From the NCBI RefSeq assembly GCF_022429565.1, contig NZ_CP092487.1, positions 1,630,001 through 1,694,000 on the forward strand: a stretch of 64,000 bases of DNA. The letters run 5' to 3'. Numbering within the stretch: position 1 is the first letter of the stretch; the number at the start of each line of letters is the position of its first letter. Below the pieces are notes generated by a model. It was given only the letters and a program-made list of their open reading frames with translations. It was not told the origin of the DNA and searched no databases. This document shows positions 35,300 to 47,058 of this stretch, one piece after another. The stretch is from Lutibacter sp. A64 (GTDB lineage: Bacteria; Bacteroidota; Bacteroidia; Flavobacteriales; Flavobacteriaceae). Both the position numbers and the translations under genes were made by a program.

Positions 35300-36586
35300 T
35301 TATCTTTCATCTTCAGGAACAAACGGTCGTAATGTAGAACCAATATATAATTGTCTTGGTCTACCAATAGGTTCTTTTCTTAAACGCATTTCTCTCCATT
35401 GTGCAATCCACCCTGGTAAACGACCTAATGCAAACATAACTGTAAACATTGGAATTGGAATTCCTAATGCTCTGTATATGATACCTGAATAGAAATCTAC
35501 ATTAGGATATAAATTACGAGATTTAAAATAATCGTCTTCTAAAGCAACTTTAGCTAAACCTCTTGCAATATCTAATACTGGATCATCAATACCTAAATCT
35601 GCTAAAACTTCGTCTGCAGCCACTTTTATAATATTTGCACGTGGATCAAAGTTTTTATAAACTCTATGTCCAAATCCCATTAATCTAAATGGATCATTTT
35701 TATCTTTAGCTTTCTCAATATATTTTTGATAATCACCTCCATCAGCTTTAATTTCTTCTAACATTTCAATTACAGCTTGGTTTGCACCTCCGTGTAATCT
35801 ACCCCATAAAGCTGAAATACCCGCTGAAATAGAAGCAAATAAACCTGCGTGAGATGAACCTGCTATTCTAACTGTTGATGTTGAACAGTTTTGTTCGTGA
35901 TCGGCATGTAATATTAATAATTTATCTAAAGCATTTACTATTACAGGGTTTGATTTATAGGTTTCATTTGGTAAATCAAACATCATTTTCAGAAAGTTTT
36001 CTACATATCCTAAAGAACTGTCACCATATTCTAGAGGTAAACCTTCTTCTTTTCTATAAGCCCAAGCAGCTAAAACAGGTAATTTTCCTAAAATTTTAAC
36101 TATAGCATTATACATTTCTTCTTCAGAATCTACATTTACACTTTTTGGATTAAAAGCGGTTAATGCACTAGTTAAAGCAGAAACTACCCCCATTGGGTGT
36201 GCAGATTTAGGGAATCCATCTAAAATCTTTTGGACATCTGTATCTACCAAAGAATTTTTTTGTATATCTCTGTGAAATTTATCATTTTGTTCTTTTGTAG
36301 GTAATTCTCCAAAAATTAACAAATATGCTACCTCTAAAAAGTCTGATTTTTCAGCTAACTCTTCAATAGAATATCCTCTATAACGTAAAATTCCTTTTTC
36401 ACCATCTAAAAAAGTAATAGCACTTTCGCAAGAACTTGTATTTTTAAATCCATTGTCAATAGTAGTAACTCCTCCAGTTACACTTCTTAGTGTTGAAATA
36501 TCAATGGCAAGTTCATTTTCTGTTCCCTCCAATATTGGAAACTCATATTTTTTACCCCCTACTTCTAATATTGCTTTTTCTGCCAT
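35300..36586 (-). CDS. gltA: Citrate synthase
   Basis: TCA-cycle enzyme condensing oxaloacetate and acetyl-CoA. The 428-aa length is that of type I hexameric enzymes. Motifs include ILHADHEQNCSTSTVR (active-site His), GFGHRVYKNFDPRA (second active-site His) and NVDFYSGIIYRALGIP with the catalytic Asp. An N-terminal small beta-rich domain (1-50) is present. It lies after eno, with a terminator between, so it has its own promoter, which was not identified. Confidence 0.97.
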   Translation of the reverse strand: MAEKAILEVGGKKYEFPILEGTENELAIDISTLRSVTGGVTTIDNGFKNTSSCESAITFLDGEKGILRYRGYSIEELAEKSDFLEVAYLLIFGELPTKEQNDKFHRDIQKNSLVDTDVQKILDGFPKSAHPMGVVSALTSALTAFNPKSVNVDSEEEMYNAIVKILGKLPVLAAWAYRKEEGLPLEYGDSSLGYVENFLKMMFDLPNETYKSNPVIVNALDKLLILHADHEQNCSTSTVRIAGSSHAGLFASISAGISALWGRLHGGANQAVIEMLEEIKADGGDYQKYIEKAKDKNDPFRLMGFGHRVYKNFDPRANIIKVAADEVLADLGIDDPVLDIARGLAKVALEDDYFKSRNLYPNVDFYSGIIYRALGIPIPMFTVMFALGRLPGWIAQWREMRLRKEPIGRPRQLYIGSTLRPFVPEDER

Positions 36587-36715
36587 ATTTAATTTATATC
36601 ATATTAATTAATAAACTTGTTTTCACTATGAGCGAATTTAATAATTTTTAGACTATTGTAAAAGAATTTTGAATAATGTTTTGTTAATATTGTATATATT
36701 TTTGTTACAAAAGCA

Positions 36716-36743
36716 AAAAAGCTGAGTAAAAACTCAGCTTTTT
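36716..36743 (-). terminator. Terminator after eno
   Basis: 12-bp stem AAAAAGCTGAGT/ACTCAGCTTTTT with an A4 loop, 22 nt after the eno stop. Confidence 0.88.
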
Positions 36744-36764
36744 ATAATAAAATAAACTTTTTGA

Positions 36765-38066
<1,302 letters not shown>

Positions 38067-38087
38067 TTATTTAATTATTTTCTACTT

Positions 38088-38117
38088 CAAATTTACAAAA
38101 TAAAGACTAATCTCAAA
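38088..38117 (-). promoter_or_regulatory. Promoter of eno
   Basis: Minus strand: TTTG (38114-38117), 18 nt, TAAATTTG (38088-38095), 33 nt before the ATG. The -33 TTTG lies in an inverted repeat (TCTCAAA/TTTGAGA, 38111-38128), a possible operator. Confidence 0.75.
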
Positions 38118-38168
38118 CGTATTTTGAGACCTTTTATACGATAACGTTTTCGTCTTTACATTCAAAAA

Positions 38169-38201
38169 AAAAGCCACTAACTATCTTAATTTGTGGCTTT
38201 T
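38169..38201 (-). terminator. Terminator after carA
   Basis: 9-bp stem AAAAGCCAC/GTGGCTTTT with a 15-nt loop, followed on the minus strand by a T-run. Confidence 0.8.
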
Positions 38202-38206
38202 ATAAA

Positions 38207-39313
38207 TTATTTCTTATGTGATTGTATATTCTCTATAAATTGATCAAAAAGATATGATGAATCATGAGGACCTGGACTTGCTTCTGGATGGTATTGAACT
38301 GAAAAACAATTTTTATTTTTCATTTTCATTCCAGCTAAAGTATTGTCATTTAAATGCAAATGTGTTATTTCAAAATCTTTATGTTCTTCAACATCTTCTT
38401 TACTTACAACAAACCCGTGGTTTTGAGACGTTATTTCTCCTTTACCTGTTAACACATTTTTAACTGGGTGATTAATACCTCTATGACCATTATGCATTTT
38501 ATAAATATTAATTCCATTAGCCAATGCAATAATTTGATGACCTAAGCAAATACCAAATAAAGGTAAGTTTTGTTTAATTATTTCATTTGCTACCTCTTGA
38601 GCTTCTTTAAGTGGCGTTGGATCTCCAGGTCCGTTAGATAAAAAATAACCATCTGGGTTAAAAGCTGCCATTTCTTCAAAGGTGGCATTGTATGGAAACA
38701 CTTTTATATAGCATCCTCGTTTAGATAAATTTCTTAAAATATTTTTTTTAATACCTAAGTCTAAAGCTGAAATTTTATAAGGTGCATTTTCATCTCCATA
38801 AAAATAAGCTTCTTTTGTAGAAACCTTAGAAGCCAACTCAAGACCTTTCATATCTGGAACACTAATTAATTGCTCTTTTAAAGCTTCAATATCAAGATTT
38901 GTAGATATTACGGCATTCATTGCTCCTTTATCTCTAATATAACTAACAACAGCACGTGTATCAATGTCTGAAATAGCCATTAAATTTTCTTTTTCGAAAT
39001 AATTTTCAAGAGTACCATCTGCATTAGCTCTAGAATAGTTGAAGCTAAAGTTTTTACATACTAATCCTGAAATTTTTATTGAATCAGATTCTACTTCATC
39101 CGCATTTACCCCATAATTTCCAATATGAGCATTAGTAGTTAACATTAACTGTCCAAAATAAGAAGGATCCGTAAATACTTCTTGATACCCTGTCATTCCA
39201 GTATTAAAACAAATTTCACCGAAAGCAGTCCCGTCTTTTCCTATAGATTTACCTTCAAAAACAGTTCCGTCAGCTAATAATAAGATTGCTTTTTTTTGTT
39301 GTTTATATTTCAT
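38207..39313 (-). CDS. carA: Carbamoyl-phosphate synthase small subunit
   Basis: Glutamine amidotransferase subunit that supplies ammonia for carbamoyl phosphate, used for arginine and pyrimidines. At 368 aa it has the N-terminal CarA domain (LLADGTVFEGKSIG, EICFNTGMTGYQEVFTDPSY) and the class I amidotransferase part with nucleophile Cys in FGICLGHQIIAL and the His/Glu pair in SVQYHPEASPGPHDS. carB is not in the window. Confidence 0.97.
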   Translation of the reverse strand: MKYKQQKKAILLLADGTVFEGKSIGKDGTAFGEICFNTGMTGYQEVFTDPSYFGQLMLTTNAHIGNYGVNADEVESDSIKISGLVCKNFSFNYSRANADGTLENYFEKENLMAISDIDTRAVVSYIRDKGAMNAVISTNLDIEALKEQLISVPDMKGLELASKVSTKEAYFYGDENAPYKISALDLGIKKNILRNLSKRGCYIKVFPYNATFEEMAAFNPDGYFLSNGPGDPTPLKEAQEVANEIIKQNLPLFGICLGHQIIALANGINIYKMHNGHRGINHPVKNVLTGKGEITSQNHGFVVSKEDVEEHKDFEITHLHLNDNTLAGMKMKNKNCFSVQYHPEASPGPHDSSYLFDQFIENIQSHKK

Positions 39314-39409
39314 ACTTAGTACTACTTAATTTTTTTATTTTTTTGTAAAAATAATATAAATATTATATTAATGATGTAAAATATTAATTCAAATGAAAAA
39401 CTAATTTAA

Positions 39410-40069
39410 TTACAACTGATAATAATAATTAAAGATTTTAGAGACATCTTCTTCTTTTTTATATGACAATTTATTTTTCTTTACAAAAGAAACTATTTCA
39501 TTTTGTTTAGATTTAAAAATTTTCAGAATGTCTTTTTTCTTTAGTTCAACTTGAATTAAATCATCTTTAAGATAAAAGAAATAGTTATAGATTAATTTCT
39601 TTTGTCCTGGTTTTATAACTTTATTGGTAATTACATGAACTTCTGGTTTAGTTTCTTTTATAAAGTGTTCTTTTAAAAACATATAATCAGAATTACCGTT
39701 GTTTAAGTTTTCATAAAATTTATTGTCAATATTAACAAAGCTTCTTCCCGAAATAAGAACTTTATCTAGATTATAAAAAGTAAATAAAGAGTCTTTAGTA
39801 ATTTGAGAAACAAATTCACCTTGAAGGGTATCTAAGTTTAAATTTTTTATTAAAAATTCACTACCATTAAATACTATTGTAGCGTTATTCTCCCATTTTT
39901 CAAATAAATAAAATTTGTTATTTTGTGAATTAGCATCAGAAAATAATGAATTTGATATTAATTGAGTTTTCCCATTCGCTATTCCATAATCGATAAAATC
40001 AGGTATTTGAGCTGTAATGCTAAAAGAACAGTTAAGTAAAATAAAAAGTAATACACTAAAAATTTTCAT
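39410..40069 (-). CDS. Secreted protein of unknown function
   Basis: Protein of 219 aa from ATG 40069 (signal peptide MKIFSVLLFILLNCSFSITAQ). The upstream TTG-start extension overlaps the rplQ terminator and is rejected. The body is beta-rich with many aromatic residues; residues from about 170 (VIKPGQKKLIYNYFFYLKD) to the end form a lysine-rich helical tail. No domain is recognised. It is inserted between rplQ and carA. Confidence 0.7.
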   Translation of the reverse strand: MKIFSVLLFILLNCSFSITAQIPDFIDYGIANGKTQLISNSLFSDANSQNNKFYLFEKWENNATIVFNGSEFLIKNLNLDTLQGEFVSQITKDSLFTFYNLDKVLISGRSFVNIDNKFYENLNNGNSDYMFLKEHFIKETKPEVHVITNKVIKPGQKKLIYNYFFYLKDDLIQVELKKKDILKIFKSKQNEIVSFVKKNKLSYKKEEDVSKIFNYYYQL

Positions 40070-40102
40070 AATATAATATTTAAAGGTTAAGTTGACAATA
40101 TA

Positions 40103-40139
40103 TAAAAAAAAAGGATAAACTATTAAATAGCCTATCCTT
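40103..40139 (-). terminator. Terminator of the ribosomal cluster, after rplQ
   Basis: Stem AAGGATA/TATCCTT (40111-40139) with an inner small hairpin and, on the minus strand, a T9 run (40103-40111). It ends the rpsL-rplQ cluster. Confidence 0.8.
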
Positions 40140-40171
40140 CTTAAATTATTAATCAACGATAAATAAATTCA

Positions 40172-40642
40172 TTAATTATCATTTTTTGTTTCCTCTGTAG
40201 TTTCAACAGCTGCATTTTCAACTTTTTTAGATCTTCCTCTACGAGTAGTTTTCTTTTTAGCTTTAGCATTTGGATTGTAAATAGTATTATAATCAACAAA
40301 TTCTATCATTGCCATTGGAGCATTATCACCTTGACGGTTACCTAATTTTATAATACGTAAATAACCTCCTGGTCTATCTGCAACTTTTACAGATATTTCT
40401 TTAAATAATTCTGTAACTGCAAATTTACTTCTTAAATAACTAAATACAACTCTACGATTATGCGTAGTATCTTCTTTAGATTTTGTGATTAGAGGCTCTA
40501 CAAATTGTCTTAAAGCTTTAGCTTTAGCAACAGTAGTATTAATACGCTTGTGTTCTATTAAAGAACAAGCCATATTAGCAAACATCGCTTTTCTATGTGC
40601 TGTTTGTCTTCCTAAGTGGTTAAATTTCTTTCCGTGTCTCAT
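40172..40642 (-). CDS. rplQ: 50S ribosomal protein L17
   Basis: Large-subunit protein of 156 aa. The conserved core is [25 protein letters not shown] and [20 protein letters not shown] charged C-terminal extension ([23 protein letters not shown]) is longer than in E. coli (127 aa), as is common in Bacteroidetes. Last gene of the alpha-operon part, 37 nt after rpoA. Confidence 0.97.
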   Translation of the reverse strand: MRHGKKFNHLGRQTAHRKAMFANMACSLIEHKRINTTVAKAKALRQFVEPLITKSKEDTTHNRRVVFSYLRSKFAVTELFKEISVKVADRPGGYLRIIKLGNRQGDNAPMAMIEFVDYNTIYNPNAKAKKKTTRRGRSKKVENAAVETTEETKNDN

Positions 40643-40679
40643 CTGTATATATTGTATTAATTAAAACCTAAGTTTTAAA

Positions 40680-41672
40680 TTAATCTTTATCTAATTTATA
40701 TTTACTCAAATCCATTCCAAAACTTAAACCTTTGTTATGAACTAATTCGTCCAACTCAGTTAAAGATTTTTTACCGAAATTACGGAACTTCATCAAATCA
40801 TTTTTATTAAATGATACCAAATCACCTAATGTATCAACTTCTGCAGCTTTTAAACAATTTAGTGCTCTTACAGATAAATCCATATCAACTAATTTTGTTT
40901 TTAATAACTGACGCATATGTAAAGATTCTTCATCATATGTTTCAGTTTGTGCTATTTCATCAGCCTCTAAAGTAATACGCTCATCAGAGAATAACATAAA
41001 GTGGTGAATTAATATTTTAGCTGCTTCTGTTAATGCATCCTTAGGTGCTATTGATCCATCAGTAGTAATATCAAAAACTAATTTTTCGTAATCAGTTTTT
41101 TGCTCTACACGGAAGTTTTCAACAGCATATTTTACATTTATAATTGGTGTAAAAATAGAATCTGTAAAAATAGTTCCTAATGCAACTCCAGATTTTTTAT
41201 TTTCTTCGGCTGGTACAAAACCTCTTCCTTTTTCTATTGTAATTTCGAAATCTAAAGAAACAGATTTTTCCATATTACAGATAACTAAATCGTGATTTAA
41301 CACCTGAAAACCTGAAATATATTTTTGTAAATCTCCTGCAGTTAATTGCTCTTGATTAGATATTGAAACATTTACAGTTTCTCTATCTGAATCTTCAATT
41401 TGTTTCTTAAAACGAACTTGTTTTAAGTTTAAAATAATTTCGGTTACATCTTCTACAACACCTTTAACTGTAGAAAACTCGTGTTCAATACCTTCAATAC
41501 GAAGTGATGTTATTGCAAAACCTTCTAACGAAGATAAAAGCACTCTTCTTAAAGCATTACCAACAGTTAGTCCAAAACCTTGTTCTAACGGTCTAAATTC
41601 GAATCTACCATTAAAATCGGTAGAATCAATCATAATTACTTTATCGGGCTTTTGAAAATTTAAAATTGCCAT
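40680..41672 (-). CDS. rpoA: DNA-directed RNA polymerase subunit alpha
   Basis: Scaffold for polymerase assembly and contact for activators; 330 aa. The N-terminal domain has [26 protein letters not shown]; the C-terminal domain has [15 protein letters not shown] and [16 protein letters not shown], the helix-hairpin-helix DNA/activator-binding part. It lies between rpsD and rplQ as usual. Confidence 0.98.
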   Translation of the reverse strand: MAILNFQKPDKVIMIDSTDFNGRFEFRPLEQGFGLTVGNALRRVLLSSLEGFAITSLRIEGIEHEFSTVKGVVEDVTEIILNLKQVRFKKQIEDSDRETVNVSISNQEQLTAGDLQKYISGFQVLNHDLVICNMEKSVSLDFEITIEKGRGFVPAEENKKSGVALGTIFTDSIFTPIINVKYAVENFRVEQKTDYEKLVFDITTDGSIAPKDALTEAAKILIHHFMLFSDERITLEADEIAQTETYDEESLHMRQLLKTKLVDMDLSVRALNCLKAAEVDTLGDLVSFNKNDLMKFRNFGKKSLTELDELVHNKGLSFGMDLSKYKLDKD

Positions 41673-41694
41673 AATTGAATTGGTATCTTTAAAA

Positions 41695-42300
41695 TTATTT
41701 AGAGTATAACTCTACTATTAATTGTTCCTTAATGTTTTCTGGAATTTGAATTCTTTCTGGTACACTAACAAAATTACCTTGTTTTGTATCTGAATTCCAA
41801 GTAAGCCATTCGTAAACATCATTTCTATTAGCTAAAGAATCTTCAATAGCTAGTAAAGATTTTGATTTTTCTCTAACAGCCACAACGTCTCCAGCTTTTA
41901 AAGAATAAGAAGGAATGCTAACTAACTCTCCATTTACAGTAATATGACGGTGAGAAACTAATTGACGAGCAGCACTACGGCTAGGAGCAATTCCTAATCT
42001 ATATACTACATTATCTAAACGAGATTCACAAAGTTGTAATAAAATTTCACCTGTTACACCTGTTGAAGCTGAAGCTTTTTTGAATAAATTAGAAAATTGT
42101 TTTTCTAAAATACCATAAGTATATTTTGCTTTTTGCTTTTCAGCTAATTGCATAGCGTATTCAGATTTTTTTCCTCTACGTCTATTGTTTCCGTGTTGTC
42201 CTGGAGGATAATTTCTTTTTTCAAAAGATTTATCATCTCCAAATATTGCTTCGCCAAATTTACGAGCAATTTTAGTTTTTGGTCCTGTATATCTTGCCAT
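41695..42300 (-). CDS. rpsD: 30S ribosomal protein S4
   Basis: Primary 16S rRNA-binding protein, 201 aa, which in other bacteria represses its own operon. It begins [21 protein letters not shown] and has [19 protein letters not shown] and the S4 RNA-binding domain [30 protein letters not shown]. No zinc-type Cys cluster is visible at the N-terminus. A structured 82-nt gap precedes it. Confidence 0.97.
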   Translation of the reverse strand: MARYTGPKTKIARKFGEAIFGDDKSFEKRNYPPGQHGNNRRRGKKSEYAMQLAEKQKAKYTYGILEKQFSNLFKKASASTGVTGEILLQLCESRLDNVVYRLGIAPSRSAARQLVSHRHITVNGELVSIPSYSLKAGDVVAVREKSKSLLAIEDSLANRNDVYEWLTWNSDTKQGNFVSVPERIQIPENIKEQLIVELYSK

Positions 42301-42314
42301 TTTGTTTTGTTAAT

Positions 42315-42364
42315 GATAGGGATTATGAATTAAGGCTAATCCTTCGATAATCTAAATTCCTATC
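42315..42364 (-). promoter_or_regulatory. Structured gap before rpsD, possible S4 autoregulatory site
   Basis: On the minus strand an outer stem GATAGG/CCTATC encloses an inner hairpin AAGG-5nt-CCTT. The position just before rpsD suggests an S4-binding leader; this is inference. Confidence 0.4.
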
Positions 42365-42382
42365 TGTTAAAATATTAATTAA

Positions 42383-42766
42383 TTATACTCTTCTTCTCTT
42401 TGGAGGTCTACAACCATTGTGTGGTAATGGAGTAACGTCGATAATCTCTGAAACTTCAATTCCTAAATTGTGAATTGATCTAATTGCAGATTCTCTACCA
42501 TTACCAGGTCCTTTTACATAAACTTTTACTTTTCTCATACCTGCTTCATGTGCAACACGTGCGCAATCTTCAGCAGCTAATTGAGCAGCGTAAGGTGTAT
42601 TCTTCTTAGAACCTCTAAAACCCATTTTCCCAGCTGATGACCAAGAAATTACATCACCTCTTTTATTAGTAAGTGAAATAATAATATTATTAAATGAAGC
42701 TGTGATGTGTGCTTCACCCACAGTTTCAACTATAACTTTACGTTTTTTTGAACTTGCTTTCGCCAT
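42383..42766 (-). CDS. rpsK: 30S ribosomal protein S11
   Basis: 127-aa platform protein of the small subunit, with [37 protein letters not shown] split across its core and the conserved C-terminus [18 protein letters not shown]. It lies between rpsM and rpsD. The 102-nt gap to rpsM has no ORF. Confidence 0.98.
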   Translation of the reverse strand: MAKASSKKRKVIVETVGEAHITASFNNIIISLTNKRGDVISWSSAGKMGFRGSKKNTPYAAQLAAEDCARVAHEAGMRKVKVYVKGPGNGRESAIRSIHNLGIEVSEIIDVTPLPHNGCRPPKRRRV

Positions 42767-42868
42767 ATTTTTTAGTTTAGTTGTTAGTTCTTAGTTTTTA
42801 GAATCCTAAACATTTCTATTTCGAACAGATTCATCTAACTTCTAATTACTATGTTCTAACGCCTTTAA

Positions 42869-43243
42869 TTATTTAGTTGCTTTTTTCTTATTAGCTACAG
42901 TCTTACGTTTACCTTTTCTAGTTCTAGAATTGTTTTTAGTTCTTTGACCTCTTAATGGTAAACCAGATCTGTGACGAATACCTCTGTAACATCCAATATC
43001 CATTAATCGCTTAATGCTTATTTGAATTTCAGAACGTAATTCACCTTCAATGGTTAATGTACCAACAGCTTCACGAATTGCGTGAATCTCCTCATCAGTC
43101 CAATCTTGAACTTTAGTACTTTCGTTTACTTTTGCTGCTGCTAAAATTTCTTTAGCTTTGCTTTTTCCTATTCCAAAAATATATGTTAATGCAATAACAC
43201 CTCTTTTATTTTTAGGAATATCAATACCTGCTATTCTTGCCAT
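42869..43243 (-). CDS. rpsM: 30S ribosomal protein S13
   Basis: Head protein of the small subunit, 124 aa. It starts [26 protein letters not shown] and has the helix-two-turn-helix and the C-terminal [28 protein letters not shown] tail, which contacts the tRNAs. It directly follows rpmJ. Confidence 0.98.
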   Translation of the reverse strand: MARIAGIDIPKNKRGVIALTYIFGIGKSKAKEILAAAKVNESTKVQDWTDEEIHAIREAVGTLTIEGELRSEIQISIKRLMDIGCYRGIRHRSGLPLRGQRTKNNSRTRKGKRKTVANKKKATK

Positions 43244-43245
43244 AA

Positions 43246-43362
43246 TTATCCTTGTCTTTGTTTAAATCTAGGATTCTTTTTGTTGATTACATATAATCTG
43301 CCTTTTCTACGCACAATCTTGCACTCGGCACTTCTCTTTTTTACTGAAGCTCTAACTTTCAT
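43246..43362 (-). CDS. rpmJ: 50S ribosomal protein L36
   Basis: 38-aa protein from ATG 43362: [21 protein letters not shown]... ending RFKQRQG. Of the zinc ligands of classic L36 (three Cys and a His) only one Cys (C14) remains, so this is the zinc-free type. It is placed between infA and rpsM, as expected. Confidence 0.95.
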   Translation of the reverse strand: MKVRASVKKRSAECKIVRRKGRLYVINKKNPRFKQRQG

Positions 43363-43373
43363 CCGTTTATACT

Positions 43374-43589
43374 TTAATATCTGTAAGTAATTCTTGCTTT
43401 TGTTAAGTCATAAGGACTCATTTCTAACTTTACTTTATCTCCAGGTAATAATTTAATATAATGCATACGCATTTTACCTGAAATATGAGCTGTTACAATG
43501 TGTCCATTTTCCAACTCTACACGAAACATTGCATTAGACAATGCTTCTGTAATTGTTCCGTCTTGTTGTATTGCTGGTTGTTTTGCCAT
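43374..43589 (-). CDS. infA: Translation initiation factor IF-1
   Basis: 71-aa S1/OB-fold protein that binds the A site during initiation. It contains [40 protein letters not shown] and [11 protein letters not shown]. It directly follows secY with a 1-nt overlap; adk and map, present here in many bacteria, are absent. Confidence 0.98.
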   Translation of the reverse strand: MAKQPAIQQDGTITEALSNAMFRVELENGHIVTAHISGKMRMHYIKLLPGDKVKLEMSPYDLTKARITYRY

Positions 43590-44923
43590 TATTTTACTGC
43601 TTTTCTTTTTGTTCCTTTTTTCATTAAACCATCATAATGACGATTTAATAAATGAGAATTTATTTGTTGAATAGTGTCAATTGCAACCCCAACCATAATA
43701 AGTAAAGAAGTACCACCATAAAATAATGCCCAAGATTGAGTTAATCCAAATTTAACAACAATTGCAGGTAAAATAGCTACTAAAGCTAAAAATAAAGAAC
43801 CTGGAAAAGTAATTAATGATAATACTCTATCTAACATATCAGCCGTATCTTTACCTGGTCTAATACCTGGTATAAATCCACCACTTCTTTTTAAATCATC
43901 AGCCATTTTATTTGTTGGTATTGTAATCGCGGTGTAAAAATAACTAAAAATTATTATTAATATAGCAAATAATACATTATACCATAAACCAAACATATCT
44001 GAGAACTGAATACCGATTTCTTTAATAGTATCGTTACTAGATCTCTGTAATAATGCTGGAGCAAACATAATTGCTTGCGCAAATATAATTGGCATTACAC
44101 CTGATGAATTTAATTTTAAAGGAAGATAATCTCTTGCACCTGTAACATTCTTAATGTTTCCAGCAACAGTTTTTCTAGCATACTGAACTGCAATTCTACG
44201 TACAGCAGTTACTAAATAAACACATACCATTATAACTAAGAACCAAACTATTAATTCAATTAAAATCATAATTGCACCACCATTTGATGCTGTAAGTTTA
44301 GATACAGCTTCTTGAATGAAAGATGCAGGAAAACGTGCAATAATACCAATCATAATTAATAATGAAATACCATTACCAATACCTTTATCGGTAATTTTTT
44401 CACCTAACCACATTGCAAATACAGTTCCAGCAGTTAAAATTACCATTGAAGTTATCCAAAACATACTTCCGCTAATATAGAATGCTGAAGCTGGGATTAA
44501 TTGATAAATATTGGTAATATATGCAGGTCCTTGTACCATTGTTATAGCAATAGTTAACCAACGTGTGATTTGATTGATTTTCTTTCTTCCACTTTCACCA
44601 TCTTTTTGCAGTTTTTGCAAATAAGGAACTGCAATACCCATTAACTGAACAACAATTGATGCTGAAATATAAGGCATAATACCCAAAGCAACAATTGAAG
44701 CTTGTGCAAATGCACCTCCAGTAAACATATCAAGTAATCCTAAAATTCCTCCTCCACTTGTTTGATTTTCTAATGCAGCTTGTGCAACAGTAATATCAAT
44801 ACCCGGAAGTGGAACTTGAGCCGCAAAACGATAGATAGCCATAAAACCAAGTGTTAATAGGATCTTATTTCTAAGTTCTTCTATAGTCCAAATGTCTTTA
44901 ATGGTTTGAATAAATTTTTTCAT
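43589..44923 (-). CDS. secY: Protein translocase subunit SecY
   Basis: Central channel of the Sec translocon, 444 aa with about ten transmembrane helices. Features: [32 protein letters not shown] (plug and lateral gate region), [20 protein letters not shown], and FVPG-like [15 protein letters not shown] in the cytoplasmic loop. It lies between rplO and infA. Confidence 0.98.
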   Translation of the reverse strand: MKKFIQTIKDIWTIEELRNKILLTLGFMAIYRFAAQVPLPGIDITVAQAALENQTSGGGILGLLDMFTGGAFAQASIVALGIMPYISASIVVQLMGIAVPYLQKLQKDGESGRKKINQITRWLTIAITMVQGPAYITNIYQLIPASAFYISGSMFWITSMVILTAGTVFAMWLGEKITDKGIGNGISLLIMIGIIARFPASFIQEAVSKLTASNGGAIMILIELIVWFLVIMVCVYLVTAVRRIAVQYARKTVAGNIKNVTGARDYLPLKLNSSGVMPIIFAQAIMFAPALLQRSSNDTIKEIGIQFSDMFGLWYNVLFAILIIIFSYFYTAITIPTNKMADDLKRSGGFIPGIRPGKDTADMLDRVLSLITFPGSLFLALVAILPAIVVKFGLTQSWALFYGGTSLLIMVGVAIDTIQQINSHLLNRHYDGLMKKGTKRKAVK

Positions 44924-44933
44924 CTATATAATA

Positions 44934-45386
44934 TTATAACGTTTCGGCCGTACCACCAGCACTTTCAATTGCAGCTTTTGCAGTTGCAGTATATTTATGA
45001 ACAGTTATGTTTAATTTAGCTTTTAATTCTCCGTTTCCTAATATTTTAACTAAGTCATTTTTCCCAGCTAATCTATTTTCAATTAAAATGTCTAATGTAA
45101 CTGTATCTGTAATTTTACCATTGTCAACTAATTCTTGAAGTTTATGTAAGTTAATACCTACATATTCTTTACGATTCATGTTAGTAAAACCAAATTTAGG
45201 TACACGTCTTTGTAAAGGCATTTGGCCACCTTCAAAACCAACTTTTTTAGAATATCCTGAACGTGATTTAGCTCCTTTATGACCTCTTGTTGCAGTTCCT
45301 CCTTTACCAGAACCCTGTCCTCTACCAATTCTTTTGCCCTGAGATTTAACAGATCCTGCAGCAGGTTTTAAGTTATTTAATGTCAT
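44934..45386 (-). CDS. rplO: 50S ribosomal protein L15
   Basis: 150-aa large-subunit assembly protein. The N-terminal glycine/lysine-rich part reads RIGRGQGSGKGGTATRGHKG and is followed by the FEGGQMPLQRRVPKFGF segment. It lies between rpmD and secY. Confidence 0.97.
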   Translation of the reverse strand: MTLNNLKPAAGSVKSQGKRIGRGQGSGKGGTATRGHKGAKSRSGYSKKVGFEGGQMPLQRRVPKFGFTNMNRKEYVGINLHKLQELVDNGKITDTVTLDILIENRLAGKNDLVKILGNGELKAKLNITVHKYTATAKAAIESAGGTAETL

Positions 45387-45399
45387 CTTTTATAAAATG

Positions 45400-45582
45400 T
45401 TATTTAACTTCTTCAACAGAAATTAAGTGTTTAACTGTATTTACCATTCCAAGGATTGCTGGAGTAGCCTCATGTTCAACTACTTGGTCAATCTTACGTA
45501 AACCTAGTGCCTCAAGAGTTCTTTTTTGATTCTGAGGACGTCTAATTTTACTTTTAACTTGTGTTACTTTAATTTTTGCCAT
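45400..45582 (-). CDS. rpmD: 50S ribosomal protein L30
   Basis: 60-aa protein with the L30 pattern KVTQVKSKIRRPQNQKRTLEALGLRKI. It lies between rpsE and rplO. Its size is standard. Confidence 0.96.
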   Translation of the reverse strand: MAKIKVTQVKSKIRRPQNQKRTLEALGLRKIDQVVEHEATPAILGMVNTVKHLISVEEVK

Positions 45583-45595
45583 CGTACTCCTTGTT

Positions 45596-46120
45596 TTATC
45601 CTTTAAATACTTTTTCTAAAGAAATTCCTCTTTCTTTTGCAATCATACTAGCACTACGTAATTGTAATAAAGCATCAAATGTAGCTTTTACAACGTTATG
45701 TGGGTTAGATGATCCTTGTGATTTTGAAAGTACATCATGTACTCCAACAGAATCAAGTACCGCACGTACTGCACCACCAGCAATAACTCCTGTACCGTGT
45801 GAAGCTGGTTTTAAAAATACTCTTGCTCCTCCAAATTTACCTTTTTGTTCGTGAGGTAATGTTTGTTTAATAATTGGAATTCTTACTAAATTTTTCTTAG
45901 CATCTTCAATTGCTTTAGCAATTGCTGATGCAACATCTTTAGACTTACCTAATCCGTGTCCAACAACTCCATTTCCATCTCCAACTACAACAATAGCTGA
46001 AAATCCAAATGCTCTACCCCCTTTTGTTACTTTAGTAACTCTTTGTACACCTACTAGGTGATCTTGAAGTTCTAACCCGCTAGGTTTTACTCTTTCTACG
46101 TTTTTGTATTTATGATACAT
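45596..46120 (-). CDS. rpsE: 30S ribosomal protein S5
   Basis: 174-aa small-subunit protein with decoding-accuracy role. The double-stranded RNA-binding part has [19 protein letters not shown] and [14 protein letters not shown], and the C-domain has [20 protein letters not shown]. It lies between rplR and rpmD. Confidence 0.98.
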   Translation of the reverse strand: MYHKYKNVERVKPSGLELQDHLVGVQRVTKVTKGGRAFGFSAIVVVGDGNGVVGHGLGKSKDVASAIAKAIEDAKKNLVRIPIIKQTLPHEQKGKFGGARVFLKPASHGTGVIAGGAVRAVLDSVGVHDVLSKSQGSSNPHNVVKATFDALLQLRSASMIAKERGISLEKVFKG

Positions 46121-46126
46121 AATTTA

Positions 46127-46480
46127 CTAAAATTTTAAACCTGCTTCTCTTGCAGCGTCTGCTAGAGCCTTCACTCTACCGTGATACAAAAATCCATTTC
46201 TATCGAATGCAACAGCTTCGATTCCAGCTTTAGAAGCTTTTTCTGCAATAGCTTTTCCTACTATTTTTGAAACTTCTATTTTTGAACCTGTAGCCTCAAT
46301 ATCTTTATCTCTTGATGATACTGATACTAGAGTAGTACCATTATTATCATCTACTAATTGAGCATATATTTCTTTATTGCTTCTAAATATAGATAATCTA
46401 GGTTTAGTAGCCGTACCGAAAACAATTTTTCTAATTCTATGCTTAATTCTTACTCTTCTTTCAAGCTTTGATAATGCCAT
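46127..46480 (-). CDS. rplR: 50S ribosomal protein L18
   Basis: 117-aa 5S rRNA-binding protein, with [18 protein letters not shown] and [17 protein letters not shown]. Basic N-terminus [15 protein letters not shown]. It lies between rplF and rpsE. Confidence 0.97.
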   Translation of the reverse strand: MALSKLERRVRIKHRIRKIVFGTATKPRLSIFRSNKEIYAQLVDDNNGTTLVSVSSRDKDIEATGSKIEVSKIVGKAIAEKASKAGIEAVAFDRNGFLYHGRVKALADAAREAGLKF

Positions 46481-46495
46481 AATATAATAAACTTA

Positions 46496-47041
46496 TTATG
46501 CAGATTTACCTGCTTTTCTTCTTAATATTTCTCCTACAAATTTAACTCCTTTTCCTTTGTATGGTTCTGGTTTACGCATAGAACGAATCTTTGCAGCAAC
46601 AGCACCAACAAGTTGTTTGTCGAATGAAGTTAATTTTACGATAGGGTTTTTCCCTTTTTCTGAAACAGTTTCAACTTTTACTTCTGGAGCCACATCAATA
46701 ATTATATTATGTGAAAAACCTAAAGCTAAATCTAAAACTTGACCTTGGTTGCTAGCTCTATAACCAACACCAACAAGTTCTAACTCTTTAGTCCATCCTT
46801 GTGAAACACCTTTTACCATATTATTTAATAAAGATCTGTATAAACCATGTTTTGCTTTATGGCTTTTACTATCTGAAGGACGTTCAACTACAATTGAACC
46901 GTCTTCAACTTTAACAGTAATATCATCTTTAATTTCTTGCGTTAACGCTCCCAATTTACCTTTTACAGTAACTACATTATCTTTAATATCAAATGTAACT
47001 CCTTCTGGTAAAGCAATTGGATTATTTCCTATTCTTGACAT
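46496..47041 (-). CDS. rplF: 50S ribosomal protein L6
   Basis: 181-aa protein near the factor-binding site. It starts MSRIGNNPIALPEGV and ends with the signature KPEPYKGKGVKFVGEILRRKAGKSA split over the last residues. Two related domains are visible. It lies between rpsH and rplR. Confidence 0.98.
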   Translation of the reverse strand: MSRIGNNPIALPEGVTFDIKDNVVTVKGKLGALTQEIKDDITVKVEDGSIVVERPSDSKSHKAKHGLYRSLLNNMVKGVSQGWTKELELVGVGYRASNQGQVLDLALGFSHNIIIDVAPEVKVETVSEKGKNPIVKLTSFDKQLVGAVAAKIRSMRKPEPYKGKGVKFVGEILRRKAGKSA

Positions 47042-47058
47042 CTTTGTTTAGTTCTTTA

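Noticed and set aside
38101-38158. Structured 5' leader RNA of eno
   Set aside because: The region lies at and upstream of the consensus promoter (38088-38117), so it is not transcribed into the eno leader; treated as DNA operator instead.
40070-40156. N-terminal extension of the secreted unknown protein to 40156
   Set aside because: TTG start, overlaps the rplQ terminator and spoils the signal peptide.
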